64,000 nt of DNA from Albidovulum inexpectatum (lineage in GTDB: Bacteria; Pseudomonadota; Alphaproteobacteria; Rhodobacterales; Rhodobacteraceae), in assembly GCF_002927635.1 (NCBI RefSeq), contig NZ_PRDS01000007.1, forward strand, positions 62,001-126,000. The letters are read 5' to 3'. This document shows, piece after piece, positions 18,276-28,965 of this stretch; the stretch's first letter is position 1, and the number at the start of each line of letters is the position of its first letter. The translations under genes were made by a program, and so were the position numbers. The notes beneath the pieces are model-generated. The model was not told the DNA's origin, made no database searches, and saw only the letters and a program-made list of their open reading frames with translations.

Positions 18276-19754
18276 TCAGCCTGCAAGATAGGCGTTCAGA
18301 CTTGCCTCGACGCCCTTGTCATGGATCATGGGTAGCCAGCGCGCAAATGCGTCGGCAAACCGATCGGCCGAGGCAAGATCGCCGTAGATGTGGCGCTGCT
18401 CCAGCCATGCAAGGGGGCGCTCACGCGCCTCGATGGCAATGGCCTGAAGCTTGTCCCAATTGGGATCGTTCGGCTCGACCTTGCTGCCGTCCTCGCGGAT
18501 GCCCGTGCAATAGCGCGCCCACAGGGCCGATACCAGGGCAAGCCCCTCGACCGGAGTCCCGGCCTTCAGGCCGTCGCGGATCGACGGCACCAGGAACCCG
18601 GGATGGCGCGAGGACCCGTCGAACGCGACGCGCCGGGTCGTGTCACCGATCTCGGTATTCGAAAAACGGCGGTCCACGAGTTCGAGATAGGATTGCGGCG
18701 TCATGCCGGGCACCGGCGCCACATGCGGGGCGATCTCGTCCAGCACGACCTTGTGCAGAAGTCGACGGATCCGCGGATGCGCCATTGCGCCCGCGATTGT
18801 CTCGATCCCCAGGATTTCGGCCGGATCGGCGATGACCTGGTGGCCGCCGTTGAGGATGCGGATTTTCATCCGCTCATAGGCGTGGACCTCGTCCGAGAAG
18901 GTGACGCCCGCGCGGTCCCATTCCGGGCGTCCCGCGCAGAAACGGTCCTCGATCACCCATTGACGGAAGTTTTCGTGCGTCACCGGGGCCTTGTCGTCGA
19001 TACCGAAGGACTGGACCAGCGCGATCTCCTTCGGGCCCGTGGCCGGCACGATGCAGTCCACCATCGAGTTGGGGAAGGTGCAGTTCGCGTCGATCCAGTC
19101 GGCCAGATCCGGGTCGGACATGCGGGCCAGTGACAGGATCGTCTGGCGCAGGATCTTGCCGTTGCCCTGCAGGTTGTCACAGCTCATGCCCGTGAACGGT
19201 CCGGCGCCGGCCTCGCGCCGACGTTTCAGGGCCGCGATCATCGCTCCGAACGCGGTTCGCGGCCGGTCCGGATTGGCCGCGTCATGCACGATGTCGGGAT
19301 GCCCGGCGTCGAAACCGCCGGTCGCGGGATCAAGGAAGTAGCCGCCTTCGGTGACGGTCATCGCGACGATGCGGATCGCCGGGTCCGCCATCGCGTCGAT
19401 CAGCGGCCCGTTGTCCGGCGCGACCGGCACGAAATCGATCATCGAGCCAGAGATCTCGGCCGATTTTCCGGCGGGGTCCAGTTCGATCAGAGTCGTCAGC
19501 CAGTCCTGTGCCTGCAGCTTGTCGCGCATGACGCTGTCAGAGGGGCGGACACCGGCGCCGACGATCGCCCAGTCATGCCCAAGGCCCTGCTGCATCAGCC
19601 GGTGCAGATACCATGCCTGATGGGCGCGGTGAAAATTGCCCAGTCCGATATGCACGATGCCGCGGGTCAGTCGGGCACGGTCATATCGGGGGACCGCGAC
19701 GCCCTCGGGCATGCGCGGCAGATTGGCCTGATTCAGGGGGATCAGCTCATCCAT
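18276..19754 (-). CDS. mtlK: Mannitol 2-dehydrogenase family protein
   Basis: A 492-residue NAD-dependent polyol dehydrogenase of the mannitol dehydrogenase family, oxidising D-mannitol (or D-arabinitol) to the ketose. The N-terminal nucleotide-binding segment GLGNFHRAHQAWYLHRL and the catalytic-region KIRILNGGHQ are present, and the size fits the long-chain family. It is the last gene of the leftward operon; its start overlaps smoS by 13 bases. In Rhodobacter sphaeroides the homologous mtlK is in the same polyol operon. Confidence 0.9.
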   Translation of the reverse strand: MDELIPLNQANLPRMPEGVAVPRYDRARLTRGIVHIGLGNFHRAHQAWYLHRLMQQGLGHDWAIVGAGVRPSDSVMRDKLQAQDWLTTLIELDPAGKSAEISGSMIDFVPVAPDNGPLIDAMADPAIRIVAMTVTEGGYFLDPATGGFDAGHPDIVHDAANPDRPRTAFGAMIAALKRRREAGAGPFTGMSCDNLQGNGKILRQTILSLARMSDPDLADWIDANCTFPNSMVDCIVPATGPKEIALVQSFGIDDKAPVTHENFRQWVIEDRFCAGRPEWDRAGVTFSDEVHAYERMKIRILNGGHQVIADPAEILGIETIAGAMAHPRIRRLLHKVVLDEIAPHVAPVPGMTPQSYLELVDRRFSNTEIGDTTRRVAFDGSSRHPGFLVPSIRDGLKAGTPVEGLALVSALWARYCTGIREDGSKVEPNDPNWDKLQAIAIEARERPLAWLEQRHIYGDLASADRFADAFARWLPMIHDKGVEASLNAYLAG

Positions 19755-20511
19755 TGGCCGCCATCCACATTATAGGTTTGCGCAACGATGTAGTCGGCCT
19801 CGTCCGTGGCCAGGAAGATGGCCATGCCGGTCAGATCCTCGGCCTTGCCCATCCGGCCATAGGGCACGCCCGCGCCGACCTCGCGCTTCTTCTGGCCGGG
19901 CGCCTTGCCTTCATATTTGGCGAAGAAAGCGTCAACGCCGTCCCAATGTTCGCCGTCGACCACGCCGGGCGAGATCGCGTTCACGTTGATCCCGTGCCGG
20001 ATCAGGTTCAGCCCCGCCGACTGGGTCAGCGAAATGACGGCCGCCTTGCTGGCGCAATAGACGGCGACCAGAGGTTCGCCACGCCGGCCTGCCTGACTGG
20101 CCATGTTGATTATCTTGCCCTTGATGCCCCGGTCGATCATGTGGCGCGCGACGGCTTGCATCATGAACAACGTACCCGAGACATTGACCGCGAAGACGCG
20201 TTCGTAATCCTCGCGCCGGATCTCGACGATCGGGGCGGCCGTGAAGATCGCGGCGTTGTTGATCAGGATGTCGATCTGGCCGAGCGCATCGACCGTCGTT
20301 GCCACGGCTGCGTCGATGCTGGATTGATCGGTGACATCCAGATGGACGGCGATCGCCGCGTCGCCAAGTTCCGCGGCGGCCGCGCGGGCGCGATCGATGT
20401 CGATATCGGCGATGGCGACCCGCGCGCCCTCCTGCACATAGGCCCGCGCAAAGGCCAGGCCGATTCCGCGCGCCGCCCCGGTGATCAGGGCGTTCTTTCC
20501 GGCAAGGCGGT

Positions 20512-20515
<4 letters not shown>
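19742..20515 (-). CDS. smoS: Sorbitol dehydrogenase, short-chain type
   Basis: A 257-residue SDR enzyme that oxidises sorbitol (glucitol) or galactitol-type polyols with NAD. The cofactor motif TGAARGIG near residue 12, the NNAA segment and the catalytic YCASK motif (Ser-Tyr-Lys set with MASQAG) are visible. Its start overlaps the smoK stop by four bases, and its end overlaps mtlK, so the operon is tightly coupled. The context with SmoEFGK and MtlK supports the sorbitol assignment. Confidence 0.88.
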
Positions 20516-21516
<1,001 letters not shown>

Positions 21517-21528
21517 GTGTCGTATTCC

Positions 21529-22359
21529 CTATTTCACGGCGCCGAAGGTCAGGCCGCGGACAAGCTGTTTCTGGCTGAACCAGCCAAGGATCAGGATGGG
21601 CGCGATCGCCATGACGGATGCCGCGCTGAGTTTGGCATAGAAGAGGCCTTCGGGGCTGGAATAGCTGGCAATGAAGGCCGTGAGCGGTGCGGCGGTCGCC
21701 GCGGTCAGGTTCAGCGTCCAGAACGCCTCGTTCCAGGCAAGGATGACGTTCAGCAGGACGGTCGAGGCGATGCCGGGCACCGCCATGGGCGTCAGCACGT
21801 ACAGGATTTCCTCACGCAGACCTGCGCCATCCATCCGTGCGGCCTCGAGGATCTCTCCGGGGATCTCGCGGAAATAGGTGTAGAGCATCCACACGATGAT
21901 CGGCAGGTTGATCAGCATCAGGACGATCGTCAGGCCCAGCCGCGAGTCCAGAAGGCCCATGCGGATGAACAGCAGATAGATCGGATACAGCACCCCCACC
22001 GCGGGCAGCATCTTGGTGGACAGCATCCACATCAGGATGTCCTTGGTCCGCTTCGAGGGCACGAAGGCCATCGACCAGGCGGCGGGCACCGCGACCAGAA
22101 GACCCAGGAAGGTCGAACCGACCGACAGGATCACCGAGTTCCAGAAATGCTTCAGATAGTTCGAGCGTTCCTGCACGGTGGCATAGCTTTCCAGCGTCCA
22201 GGGGGCGGTCAGAACCTCGATCGGGGTGCGGATCGCGTCACCCTCTGACTTGAACGAAAGAACCGTGATCCACAGGATCGGAAAGAAGATGATCAGGCCG
22301 ACGCCCCATGCGAGCACGGTGTTGATCGTCTTGCGGCGGGTGGAAACCATACGGGCCAT
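21529..22359 (-). CDS. smoG: Polyol ABC transporter permease, MalG type
   Basis: A 276-residue inner-membrane permease with six predicted helices (the first near residues 10-32). The EAA loop that contacts the ATPase reads EAARMDGAGLREEIL, the family signature. The ATG follows a GGAGACAGCAC site. It pairs with smoF, 12 bases upstream, to form the channel for sorbitol/mannitol uptake. Confidence 0.92.
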   Translation of the reverse strand: MARMVSTRRKTINTVLAWGVGLIIFFPILWITVLSFKSEGDAIRTPIEVLTAPWTLESYATVQERSNYLKHFWNSVILSVGSTFLGLLVAVPAAWSMAFVPSKRTKDILMWMLSTKMLPAVGVLYPIYLLFIRMGLLDSRLGLTIVLMLINLPIIVWMLYTYFREIPGEILEAARMDGAGLREEILYVLTPMAVPGIASTVLLNVILAWNEAFWTLNLTAATAAPLTAFIASYSSPEGLFYAKLSAASVMAIAPILILGWFSQKQLVRGLTFGAVK

Positions 22360-22371
22360 TGTGCTGTCTCC

Positions 22372-23238
22372 TCAGGCGTCCAGGTTCTTGCCGACGATGC
22401 GCATCAGGAAGATGGCAACGATGTTGGCCAGAATGATTGCATAGACACCGCCCGCGGACCCAAGGCCCACATTCTGGCTTTCCAGAACGCGCTGGTAGAT
22501 CAGGTAGGTCAGCGTCCGGGTTCCAAAGGCCCCGCCCGTGGTCACGAAGATCTCGGCAAAGATCGACAGAAGGAAGATGGTCTGGATCAGGATCACGACC
22601 GTGATCGCGCGGCCAAGATGGGGCAGGGTGATGAAGCCGAAACGGGCGAGCGGGCCGGCGCCGTCCATCTCGGCGGCCTCCATCTGCTCGCTGTCAAGCG
22701 ATTGCAGGGCGGTAAGAAGGATCAGGGTCGCGAAGGGCAGCCATTCCCACGACACGATCAGGATGATCGATCCCATGGATGCCTGGCTCAGCCAGTCGAT
22801 CGGCTGCAGGCCGACCGCGCGCCACAGATGGCCCAGGAATCCGTTGTTCGGGTCCATCATGATGTTCTTCCACACCAGTGCCGAGACGGTGGGCATCACG
22901 AAGAAGGGCGCAATGACAAGGATGCGAACGATGCCCTGGCCCCACATCGGCTGGTCAAGCAGAAGCGCCAGAAGGACGCCCACGACCAGCGTGATGGCCA
23001 GAACGCCGACGACAAGCGTCAGGGTGACCTGAACCGATGGCCAGAAAGCCGAGGATCTGATGAAGCTTGCATAATTGTCGAAGCCGACCCAGCCGAGATC
23101 GCCGCCGCGCAAGGGCAGATACTTGCGGAACGAAAACCACAGAGTCATCACGAGCGGGACGAGCATCCAGCCCAGAAGCAGCACCACGGCTGGCGCCATC
23201 ATCAGTCGGGCAGCAGAGCGGGAATGACGAGTAGCCAT
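22372..23238 (-). CDS. smoF: Polyol ABC transporter permease, MalF type
   Basis: A 288-residue membrane protein with six predicted helices; the EAA loop is EAAEMDGAGPLARFGFITLP. The ATG at 23238 is preferred over the GTG three codons upstream because AGGTG lies at normal distance before it. A stable hairpin separates it from the smoE gene upstream. Confidence 0.92.
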   Translation of the reverse strand: MATRHSRSAARLMMAPAVVLLLGWMLVPLVMTLWFSFRKYLPLRGGDLGWVGFDNYASFIRSSAFWPSVQVTLTLVVGVLAITLVVGVLLALLLDQPMWGQGIVRILVIAPFFVMPTVSALVWKNIMMDPNNGFLGHLWRAVGLQPIDWLSQASMGSIILIVSWEWLPFATLILLTALQSLDSEQMEAAEMDGAGPLARFGFITLPHLGRAITVVILIQTIFLLSIFAEIFVTTGGAFGTRTLTYLIYQRVLESQNVGLGSAGGVYAIILANIVAIFLMRIVGKNLDA

Positions 23239-23314
23239 CGGGGACACCTGAATGGTCTAAGGTTGGCCGGAACGCGGCGAAGCAATGGTGATCGCCGGGT
23301 TGGTCCGGGAAAGG

Positions 23315-23341
23315 TCAGGGGGCGGACGCACCGCCCCCTGA
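23315..23341 (-). terminator. Hairpin after smoE, probable processing or attenuation site
   Basis: A perfect 11-bp inverted repeat (23315-23325 with 23331-23341) and a 5-base loop begin 15 bases downstream of the smoE stop within the operon. The U-tract is poor, so partial termination or 3'-end protection of the smoE message is more likely than full termination. Confidence 0.6.
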
Positions 23342-23356
23342 AGAAGGTTCACGCGA

Positions 23357-24664
23357 TCAGCGGTAGCCAGCGGCTTCCATCGCGTCGTTCGTGATCTCCT
23401 GCGCCTTGGCAAGAGCTTCGTCGATCGACTGCTGGCCAGCATAGACGGCCGAGAATTCCTGGCTCACCTCGGTGGCGATGCCGGCGAATTCGGGGATCGC
23501 CACGAACTGGATGCCAGTGTAGGGCACGGGCTTTTCGCAGCAATTGGTCGGATCCGCGGCCAGGATCGACTTCAGGGTCATCTGAGCGAACGGGATGCTG
23601 GCGTATTCCGGGTTGTCATACAGCGACTGACGGGTGCCCGGCGGAACGTTCGCCCAACCTTCTTTCGAAGCCACGAGCTCGAGATACTCTTTCGAGGTCG
23701 CCCATTCGACGAACTTCTTGGCGGCCTCTTCCTTCTGGGTGCCAGCCGGGATGCCCAGCGCCCACGCCCACAGCCAGTTGGCCTTCTTCGAGATGCCATC
23801 CTTGTGCGGCGCCATCGCGAAGCCAACCTTGTCGGCGACGGTCGATTCCTTGGGGTTGGTCACGAAGCTGGCCGCGACGGTTGCGTCCATCCACATGCCG
23901 CACTTGCCCTGCTGGAACAGCGACAGGTTTTCGTTGAACCCGTTGGTCGCGTAGTTGTCCGGACCGTAGTCGTTCATCAGGTTGACGTAGAAGGTCAGTG
24001 CTTCCTTCCACTCGGGCGTGTCGAACTGGGCGTTCCATTCCTCGTCGAACCAGCGGGCGCCGAACGAGTTGGCAACGACCGTGATCAGCGCGCCGCCTTC
24101 ACCCCAGCCGGCCTTGCCGCGCAGGCAGATGCCGTTGATGCCGTTTTCGGGGTCGTCCATCGCGGCCGCGGCCTCGCGGATGAATTCCCAGGTGGGCTCT
24201 TCCGGCATCGTCAGTCCGGCCTTTTCCATCAGGTCGGTGCGATACATCAGCATCGAGCTTTCGCCGTAGAACGGCGCGGCATACAGCGTGCCGTCGGCGC
24301 TGAGACCGTCGCGCATCGCCGGCAGGATGTCATTGACATCATATTCGGCCGACAGATCGTTCAGCGGCACCAGCCAGCCGTTCTTGCCCCAGATCGGCGC
24401 TTCGTACATGCCGATCGTCATGATGTCGAACTGACCACCCTTGGTGGTGATGTCCGTCGTCACGCGCTGACGCAGGACGTTTTCTTCCAGCGTGACCCAC
24501 TCGACATCGATGCCGGTCTTCTTGGTGAACTCGTCCGTCAGGCCCTGCATCCGGATCATGTCACCGTTGTTCACGGTCGCGATGGTGATCGTTTCCGCAT
24601 TGGCCGCCGCGCCCGAGATCAGCGCAAGAGCCGTGGCTGCACGAAGTGCATATTTCAATTTCAT
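23357..24664 (-). CDS. smoE: Polyol-binding periplasmic protein
   Basis: A 435-residue extracellular solute-binding protein (family 1). The N-terminal signal peptide has the basic start MKLKYALR, a hydrophobic core and an AANAE cleavage site near residue 23. The mature protein follows the usual ABC sugar-binding pattern, with GAPLWG-type and CGMWMDATVAAS segments. The ATG at 24664 follows GGGAGGAC. It is the first structural gene after the LacI regulator and the two operators at 24717-24752. Confidence 0.9.
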   Translation of the reverse strand: MKLKYALRAATALALISGAAANAETITIATVNNGDMIRMQGLTDEFTKKTGIDVEWVTLEENVLRQRVTTDITTKGGQFDIMTIGMYEAPIWGKNGWLVPLNDLSAEYDVNDILPAMRDGLSADGTLYAAPFYGESSMLMYRTDLMEKAGLTMPEEPTWEFIREAAAAMDDPENGINGICLRGKAGWGEGGALITVVANSFGARWFDEEWNAQFDTPEWKEALTFYVNLMNDYGPDNYATNGFNENLSLFQQGKCGMWMDATVAASFVTNPKESTVADKVGFAMAPHKDGISKKANWLWAWALGIPAGTQKEEAAKKFVEWATSKEYLELVASKEGWANVPPGTRQSLYDNPEYASIPFAQMTLKSILAADPTNCCEKPVPYTGIQFVAIPEFAGIATEVSQEFSAVYAGQQSIDEALAKAQEITNDAMEAAGYR

Positions 24665-24716
24665 GAAGTCCTCCCATGGTGAGCTAACTTGCCCAAGCGG
24701 AAGGTTGATCAATTCC

Positions 24717-24752
24717 TTGCCGCGCGTCAATAAAAATTTTACGCGCGCAAAA
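24717..24752 (-). promoter_or_regulatory. Two LacI-type operators before smoE
   Basis: TTGCCGCGCGTCAA at 24717-24730 and TTTTACGCGCGCAAAA at 24737-24752 share the core CGCGCGT (on one strand or the other) with A/T-rich flanks. They occupy the gap between the LacI gene and smoE, and a matching site lies before the LacI gene, so they are likely operators for that regulator. Confidence 0.7.
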
Positions 24753-24764
24753 AACTCAGTCAGA

Positions 24765-25796
24765 TCAAGCAGAGCCACGCAGGATGAGCCGGGCGGGATA
24801 AAGCACCTCGAGACGCTCGTCGAGCTTGCCGCCTGATTCGATCAGCTCGAACAGCGTACGCACCGCGCGTTCCGAAACCGCTTCGTAGTCATGCGCGGCG
24901 GTGGTCAGCGGCGGACAGGTGAAGCGCGAGAAGGGGTGATCGTCATGCGACGCCACGCGCAGGTCGCAATCGGGCCCGATTCCGACGCGTACCGAGGATT
25001 CGCAACAGGCCGAAAGGAACCCGATCGCCAGGCGGTCGTTGCTGCACAGCACGGTATTCGTTGGCAATGCCTTTCTTTCAAGGACGTCGAGCCCGCCCTT
25101 GCGGCCGATCTCCTCGAATGCCCAGCCGGTACCATCGACGCTGATGACATGCGGCTGAAAGCCCAGTTCCTCCATCCTGCGAAGATAGGCCAGCCTGCGC
25201 TTGTTCGCGTTCGGGTTGGCGGGGTTCTTCATCTCGAAGAAACAGGGGGGTGAGCCACTGCGCACCAGGTAATCCACCGTCTGGTTGACGAAACTGGCAT
25301 TGTCCGACCCTATGAAGGCCGCCCCCATTCCTTCGATGTTGCTGTCGAAGAGAACCGTCGGCACGTCGCGGCAGAAGGATTCGATCTCGGACTTGACCGA
25401 AGCGCGCCCCAGGGGCGCCAGCAATACGCCCGCCGGTTTCAGCGAGCGCAGGCCGTCCAGGATATCGACCTCGAGATCGGGGCGGCCATGCGCGCTGTAC
25501 AGGGCAGGACGATAGCCGGCCTCGATGATGCGTTGCTCGATGTTTCGCGCAATCTCGGCAAAGAACGGATCGGCCAGATAGGGGACGACGATTCCGACCG
25601 TCTTGGTCAGGCGCCGGTTCTGGTTCATGGCATAGAGATTGGGCCGAAAGTCGTATTGTTCCAGCGCCTGCTCGATCCGCGCCCGTGAGCTTGGCCGCAC
25701 GCTGTTCGGGTCATTGAAGTATTTGGACAGGGTTGGCCGCGACACGCCACTGAGGCGTGCGAATTCGTCCATGTTGCGGACCTTGGTCGGGTTCAT
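24765..25796 (-). CDS. LacI-family regulator of the polyol operon
   Basis: A 343-residue repressor with a LacI helix-turn-helix at residues 8-55 (MDEFARLSGVSRPTLSKYFN) followed by a periplasmic-binding-protein-like effector domain (VGIVVPYLADPFFAEIAR, then TVLFDSNIEGM). The ATG at 25796 is the usual LacI-type start; the frame extends upstream without similarity. It is the first gene of the leftward operon and likely senses mannitol, sorbitol or a derivative. Matching palindromes before it (25845-25860) and before smoE suggest autoregulation. Confidence 0.9.
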   Translation of the reverse strand: MNPTKVRNMDEFARLSGVSRPTLSKYFNDPNSVRPSSRARIEQALEQYDFRPNLYAMNQNRRLTKTVGIVVPYLADPFFAEIARNIEQRIIEAGYRPALYSAHGRPDLEVDILDGLRSLKPAGVLLAPLGRASVKSEIESFCRDVPTVLFDSNIEGMGAAFIGSDNASFVNQTVDYLVRSGSPPCFFEMKNPANPNANKRRLAYLRRMEELGFQPHVISVDGTGWAFEEIGRKGGLDVLERKALPTNTVLCSNDRLAIGFLSACCESSVRVGIGPDCDLRVASHDDHPFSRFTCPPLTTAAHDYEAVSERAVRTLFELIESGGKLDERLEVLYPARLILRGSA

Positions 25797-25831
25797 CGGC
25801 CGTCTCCCTGCGGCGGGGTTGATCCCGCACC

Positions 25832-25860
25832 CTTGCCGCGCCTGTTTTACGCGCGGCAAG
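25832..25860 (-). promoter_or_regulatory. LacI-type operator before the regulator
   Basis: TTTTACGCGCGGCAAG at 25845-25860 matches the smoE operators (14 of 16 positions with the 24716-24731 site on the opposite strand). It is also one arm of a 10-bp inverted repeat (25832-25841 with 25851-25860). The position, 36-64 bases upstream of the start, fits autoregulation. Confidence 0.65.
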
Positions 25861-26011
25861 ATTTGAAAAGGACAGTAGTGAAGATTCGCCGTCCGGGTCA
25901 AGCAAGGTGGCGAACGCGGCATGTCGGGTCACCTTGCGCTCTGTCAAATCAGGGCTCTCGATTGCGCGGTAAGCTTGTTCAAGTGGCGCGCGGGACATGA
26001 CGGAGGAGGGC

Positions 26012-28669
26012 ATGGTCATGGCCAGTCCAGGGTTCCAGTTCAAGGATCGTGAAGATGCCGGGCGGCGGCTGGCCGCCGAATTGTTGAAGCGGGAATTGGA
26101 CAATCCGGTGGTTCTGGCGCTGCCGCGCGGGGGTGTCCCGGTCGCGGCCGAAGTGGCCGAGGCCTTGGGTGCGCCGCTGGATCTTGTCCTGGTGCGCAAG
26201 ATCGGCGTGCCCGCCAATCCCGAGGTGGCGCTGGCCGCGATCGTCGAGGGCGATCCGCCCGAAATGGTGCTGAACGAACAGGTCATGCGCCATTCGGGCG
26301 CCGATCAGGCTTATCTGCAACGCGAGCGCGACAGGCAGCTGGCCGAGATGCAGCGCCGCAGGCGCAGGTATCTGGGCGATCGTCCCCATGCCGACATCCG
26401 GGGCAAGACGGCAATTCTTGTGGATGACGGTCTGGCCACCGGGGCTACGATGAAGGCCGCCCTGATCGCTGCCCGGCGCTGGGGCGCGGGGCGGGTGATC
26501 GTTGCGGTTCCGGTCGCGCCGGCCTCCGAGATCCCCGAGATCGAACGGCTGGCCGATGAGGTGGTCTGCCTGCATCCCGATCCCTGGTTCCGTGGGGTAG
26601 GGGGTGCCTATGCCGATTTCCACCAGCTGAGCGATGAAGAGACGGTGGGCTATCTGCGCCGGGTGTGGACCATCGCCGACCGCACCGCATCGGGTGTTGC
26701 TCTGGGCCGGGAAGTACGGATTCCGCCGCTTGGGCTGCAGGGGGATCTGGTGGTGCCCACCGATCCCCGCGGTGTGATCCTGTTCGCCCATGGCAGCGGG
26801 TCCAGCCGGCTGAGCCTCCGGAACCGTCAGGTTGCGGAACGGCTCAATGAGCTGGGCTTTGCCACGTTGCTGCTGGACCTGCTGACCGAGGAAGAGGCCG
26901 CCAACCGGCGCAATGTCTTTGACATCCCGCTGCTGGCCGAAAGGCTGTTGCAGGCCGAGCTGTGGATCACGGCCGAGCCGGAACTCGCGGATTTGCCCCT
27001 GGGCCTGTTCGGGGCAAGCACGGGGGCGGGGGCGGCCCTCTTGGCGGCGGCCGAGCTGGGCGACCGTATTGGGGCCGTGGTGTCGCGCGGGGGGCGTCCG
27101 GATCTGGCCGGGCCACGGCTTGCCGATGTGACCGCGCCCACCTTGCTGATCGTGGGCGGCAATGACCAGACGGTGCTGGATCTGAATCGCCGGGCGCTGG
27201 AGCAGCTGCGCTGCGAAAAGCTGCTGCGGATCGTTCCGGGCGCGGGGCACCTGTTCGAGGGGCCCGGTGAGCTGGAAATCGTCACCGACATGGCCGGCGC
27301 CTGGTTCCAGCATTACCTGGCACGCTCCGAAGTGCCGCTCAGCCCGCCGCCCGAGGTTGCCAAGGCGCCTCTCACACCGGCCGAGGCGGTCCGCGCGGCG
27401 GCCGAGCCATTGCCCGATCCCGACGATCCGGAGTTCGGGGTGGCATTCGACCGATATGGCGATGCCCGCGTCGTGTTGCTGGGCGAGGCGTCGCACGGCA
27501 CGTCGGATTTCTATCGCGCCCGTGCCGCCATTACCCGCCGTCTGATCGAAAGGCATGGTTTCAATATCGTCGCGATCGAAGGCGACTGGCCCGATGCGGC
27601 GGTGATCGATCGCCATGTGCGTGGTCTGCCGCAGCGGCGCCGCAATGTGCCGGTCTTTTCCCGCTTTCCGACCTGGATGTGGCGCAACCGCGATGTGGAC
27701 GATTTCGTGAAATGGTTACATCGGCACAACTCTGCGCGACCAGCCGGGGAACGGGTAAGATTCCAGGGTCTCGACATCTACAGCATGTTCAATTCGATCG
27801 CCGAGGTCCTTGCCTATCTCGACAGGCATGACCCCGAAGCAGCGGCCATGGCCCGCAGGCGCTATGCCTGTCTTGCGCCCTGGTCACGCGAGCCCGCCGC
27901 CTATGGGCGCGAGTCGCTGAGCCGGGGGTATGCGATGTGCGAAGAACCGGTGACACGGGTGCTGGTCGATCTGTTGACGCGCGAACTGGCCCTGGCCCGC
28001 CGCGATGGCGACGAATTCTTCGATGCGGTGCAGAATGCGCGGGTTGTGGCCGGCGCCGAGAAATACTACCGCGTGATGTATTACGGCTCGGCCGAAAGCT
28101 GGAACCTGCGTGACGGCCACATGTTCGACACGCTCAAGCGGATCATGGATCACGTGGGACCCGGCGCCAAGGCCGTGGTCTGGGCGCATAATTCCCATAT
28201 CGGCGATGCCCGCGTGACGGATATGGGCGTGAACAGGGGCGAGCTGAATATCGGACAGCTTTGCCGCGAGGAATGGGGCGAGGACGCCCGGCTGATCGGC
28301 TTTGGCACGCATTCGGGCACGGTCGCCTGTGCTTCGGACTGGGACGGCCCGATGGAGATCAAGGCGGTTCGCCCGTCGCGTCCGGATAGCCACGAAGCCG
28401 TGTGCCACGAAGCCGGGATTGAACGGTTCTTGCTGGATCTGCGTCCAGGCGTGAACCCCGAGGCGCGTGCAGCCATGGCCGCGCCGCGGCTGGAACGCCA
28501 TATCGGCGTCATCTATCGTCCCGAGACCGAGCGATGGAGCCATTACAGCCACGCAATCCTTTCGGCCCAGTATGACGGTTTTGTCTGGCTGGATCAGACC
28601 CGGGCCGTTGTGCCGTTGCCCGCGGAAACGGCGGCCGGCGAGGATGAAACCTATCCCTTCGGTCTGTGA
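26012..28669 (+). CDS. Three-domain fusion: phosphoribosyltransferase, alpha/beta hydrolase, erythromycin-esterase-like
   Basis: An 885-residue protein. Residues about 10-215 form a type I phosphoribosyltransferase, with the PRPP loop ILVDDGLATGATM. Residues about 225-435 form a dienelactone-hydrolase-like alpha/beta hydrolase, with LFAHGSGSS, the nucleophile motif GASTGAGA and a late GAGHLFEG histidine. Residues about 460-870 match the erythromycin esterase (EreA/EreB) family, with LLGEASHGTSDFY, AIEGDWPDA and VWAHNSHIGDA. GGAGGAGGG lies before the ATGs at 26012 and 26018. The gene is divergent from the LacI gene. The family resemblance does not prove macrolide hydrolysis; the substrate is unknown. 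Confidence 0.85.
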   Translation: MVMASPGFQFKDREDAGRRLAAELLKRELDNPVVLALPRGGVPVAAEVAEALGAPLDLVLVRKIGVPANPEVALAAIVEGDPPEMVLNEQVMRHSGADQAYLQRERDRQLAEMQRRRRRYLGDRPHADIRGKTAILVDDGLATGATMKAALIAARRWGAGRVIVAVPVAPASEIPEIERLADEVVCLHPDPWFRGVGGAYADFHQLSDEETVGYLRRVWTIADRTASGVALGREVRIPPLGLQGDLVVPTDPRGVILFAHGSGSSRLSLRNRQVAERLNELGFATLLLDLLTEEEAANRRNVFDIPLLAERLLQAELWITAEPELADLPLGLFGASTGAGAALLAAAELGDRIGAVVSRGGRPDLAGPRLADVTAPTLLIVGGNDQTVLDLNRRALEQLRCEKLLRIVPGAGHLFEGPGELEIVTDMAGAWFQHYLARSEVPLSPPPEVAKAPLTPAEAVRAAAEPLPDPDDPEFGVAFDRYGDARVVLLGEASHGTSDFYRARAAITRRLIERHGFNIVAIEGDWPDAAVIDRHVRGLPQRRRNVPVFSRFPTWMWRNRDVDDFVKWLHRHNSARPAGERVRFQGLDIYSMFNSIAEVLAYLDRHDPEAAAMARRRYACLAPWSREPAAYGRESLSRGYAMCEEPVTRVLVDLLTRELALARRDGDEFFDAVQNARVVAGAEKYYRVMYYGSAESWNLRDGHMFDTLKRIMDHVGPGAKAVVWAHNSHIGDARVTDMGVNRGELNIGQLCREEWGEDARLIGFGTHSGTVACASDWDGPMEIKAVRPSRPDSHEAVCHEAGIERFLLDLRPGVNPEARAAMAAPRLERHIGVIYRPETERWSHYSHAILSAQYDGFVWLDQTRAVVPLPAETAAGEDETYPFGL

Positions 28670-28965
28670 TCTCGGACGGTGGGCGCACCGACTGATTTGT
28701 CGCGTCGTGATGCTCGGGGCCCGGCAGTTTTCGTTCCGGAATGCCTATTGGAGCGCGATCGTCATTCCTGCACCATTCGCTTGTGCAGAGGCGGAGTGCT
28801 TTGACCGTTGCGATGCTTCAGCTTTCCTGAACGCAGGGGTCATTTGCTGTTCTTCCTGTCACGCCGTTTCGGGCCAGGGATTCTGGGAAAGCCGTCAACG
28901 ATGCTTTGAATTCGCGGATGTTTTCTGCAGGATAGAACCGGTAGCAGCGGAGGCGCGAACAGGCC

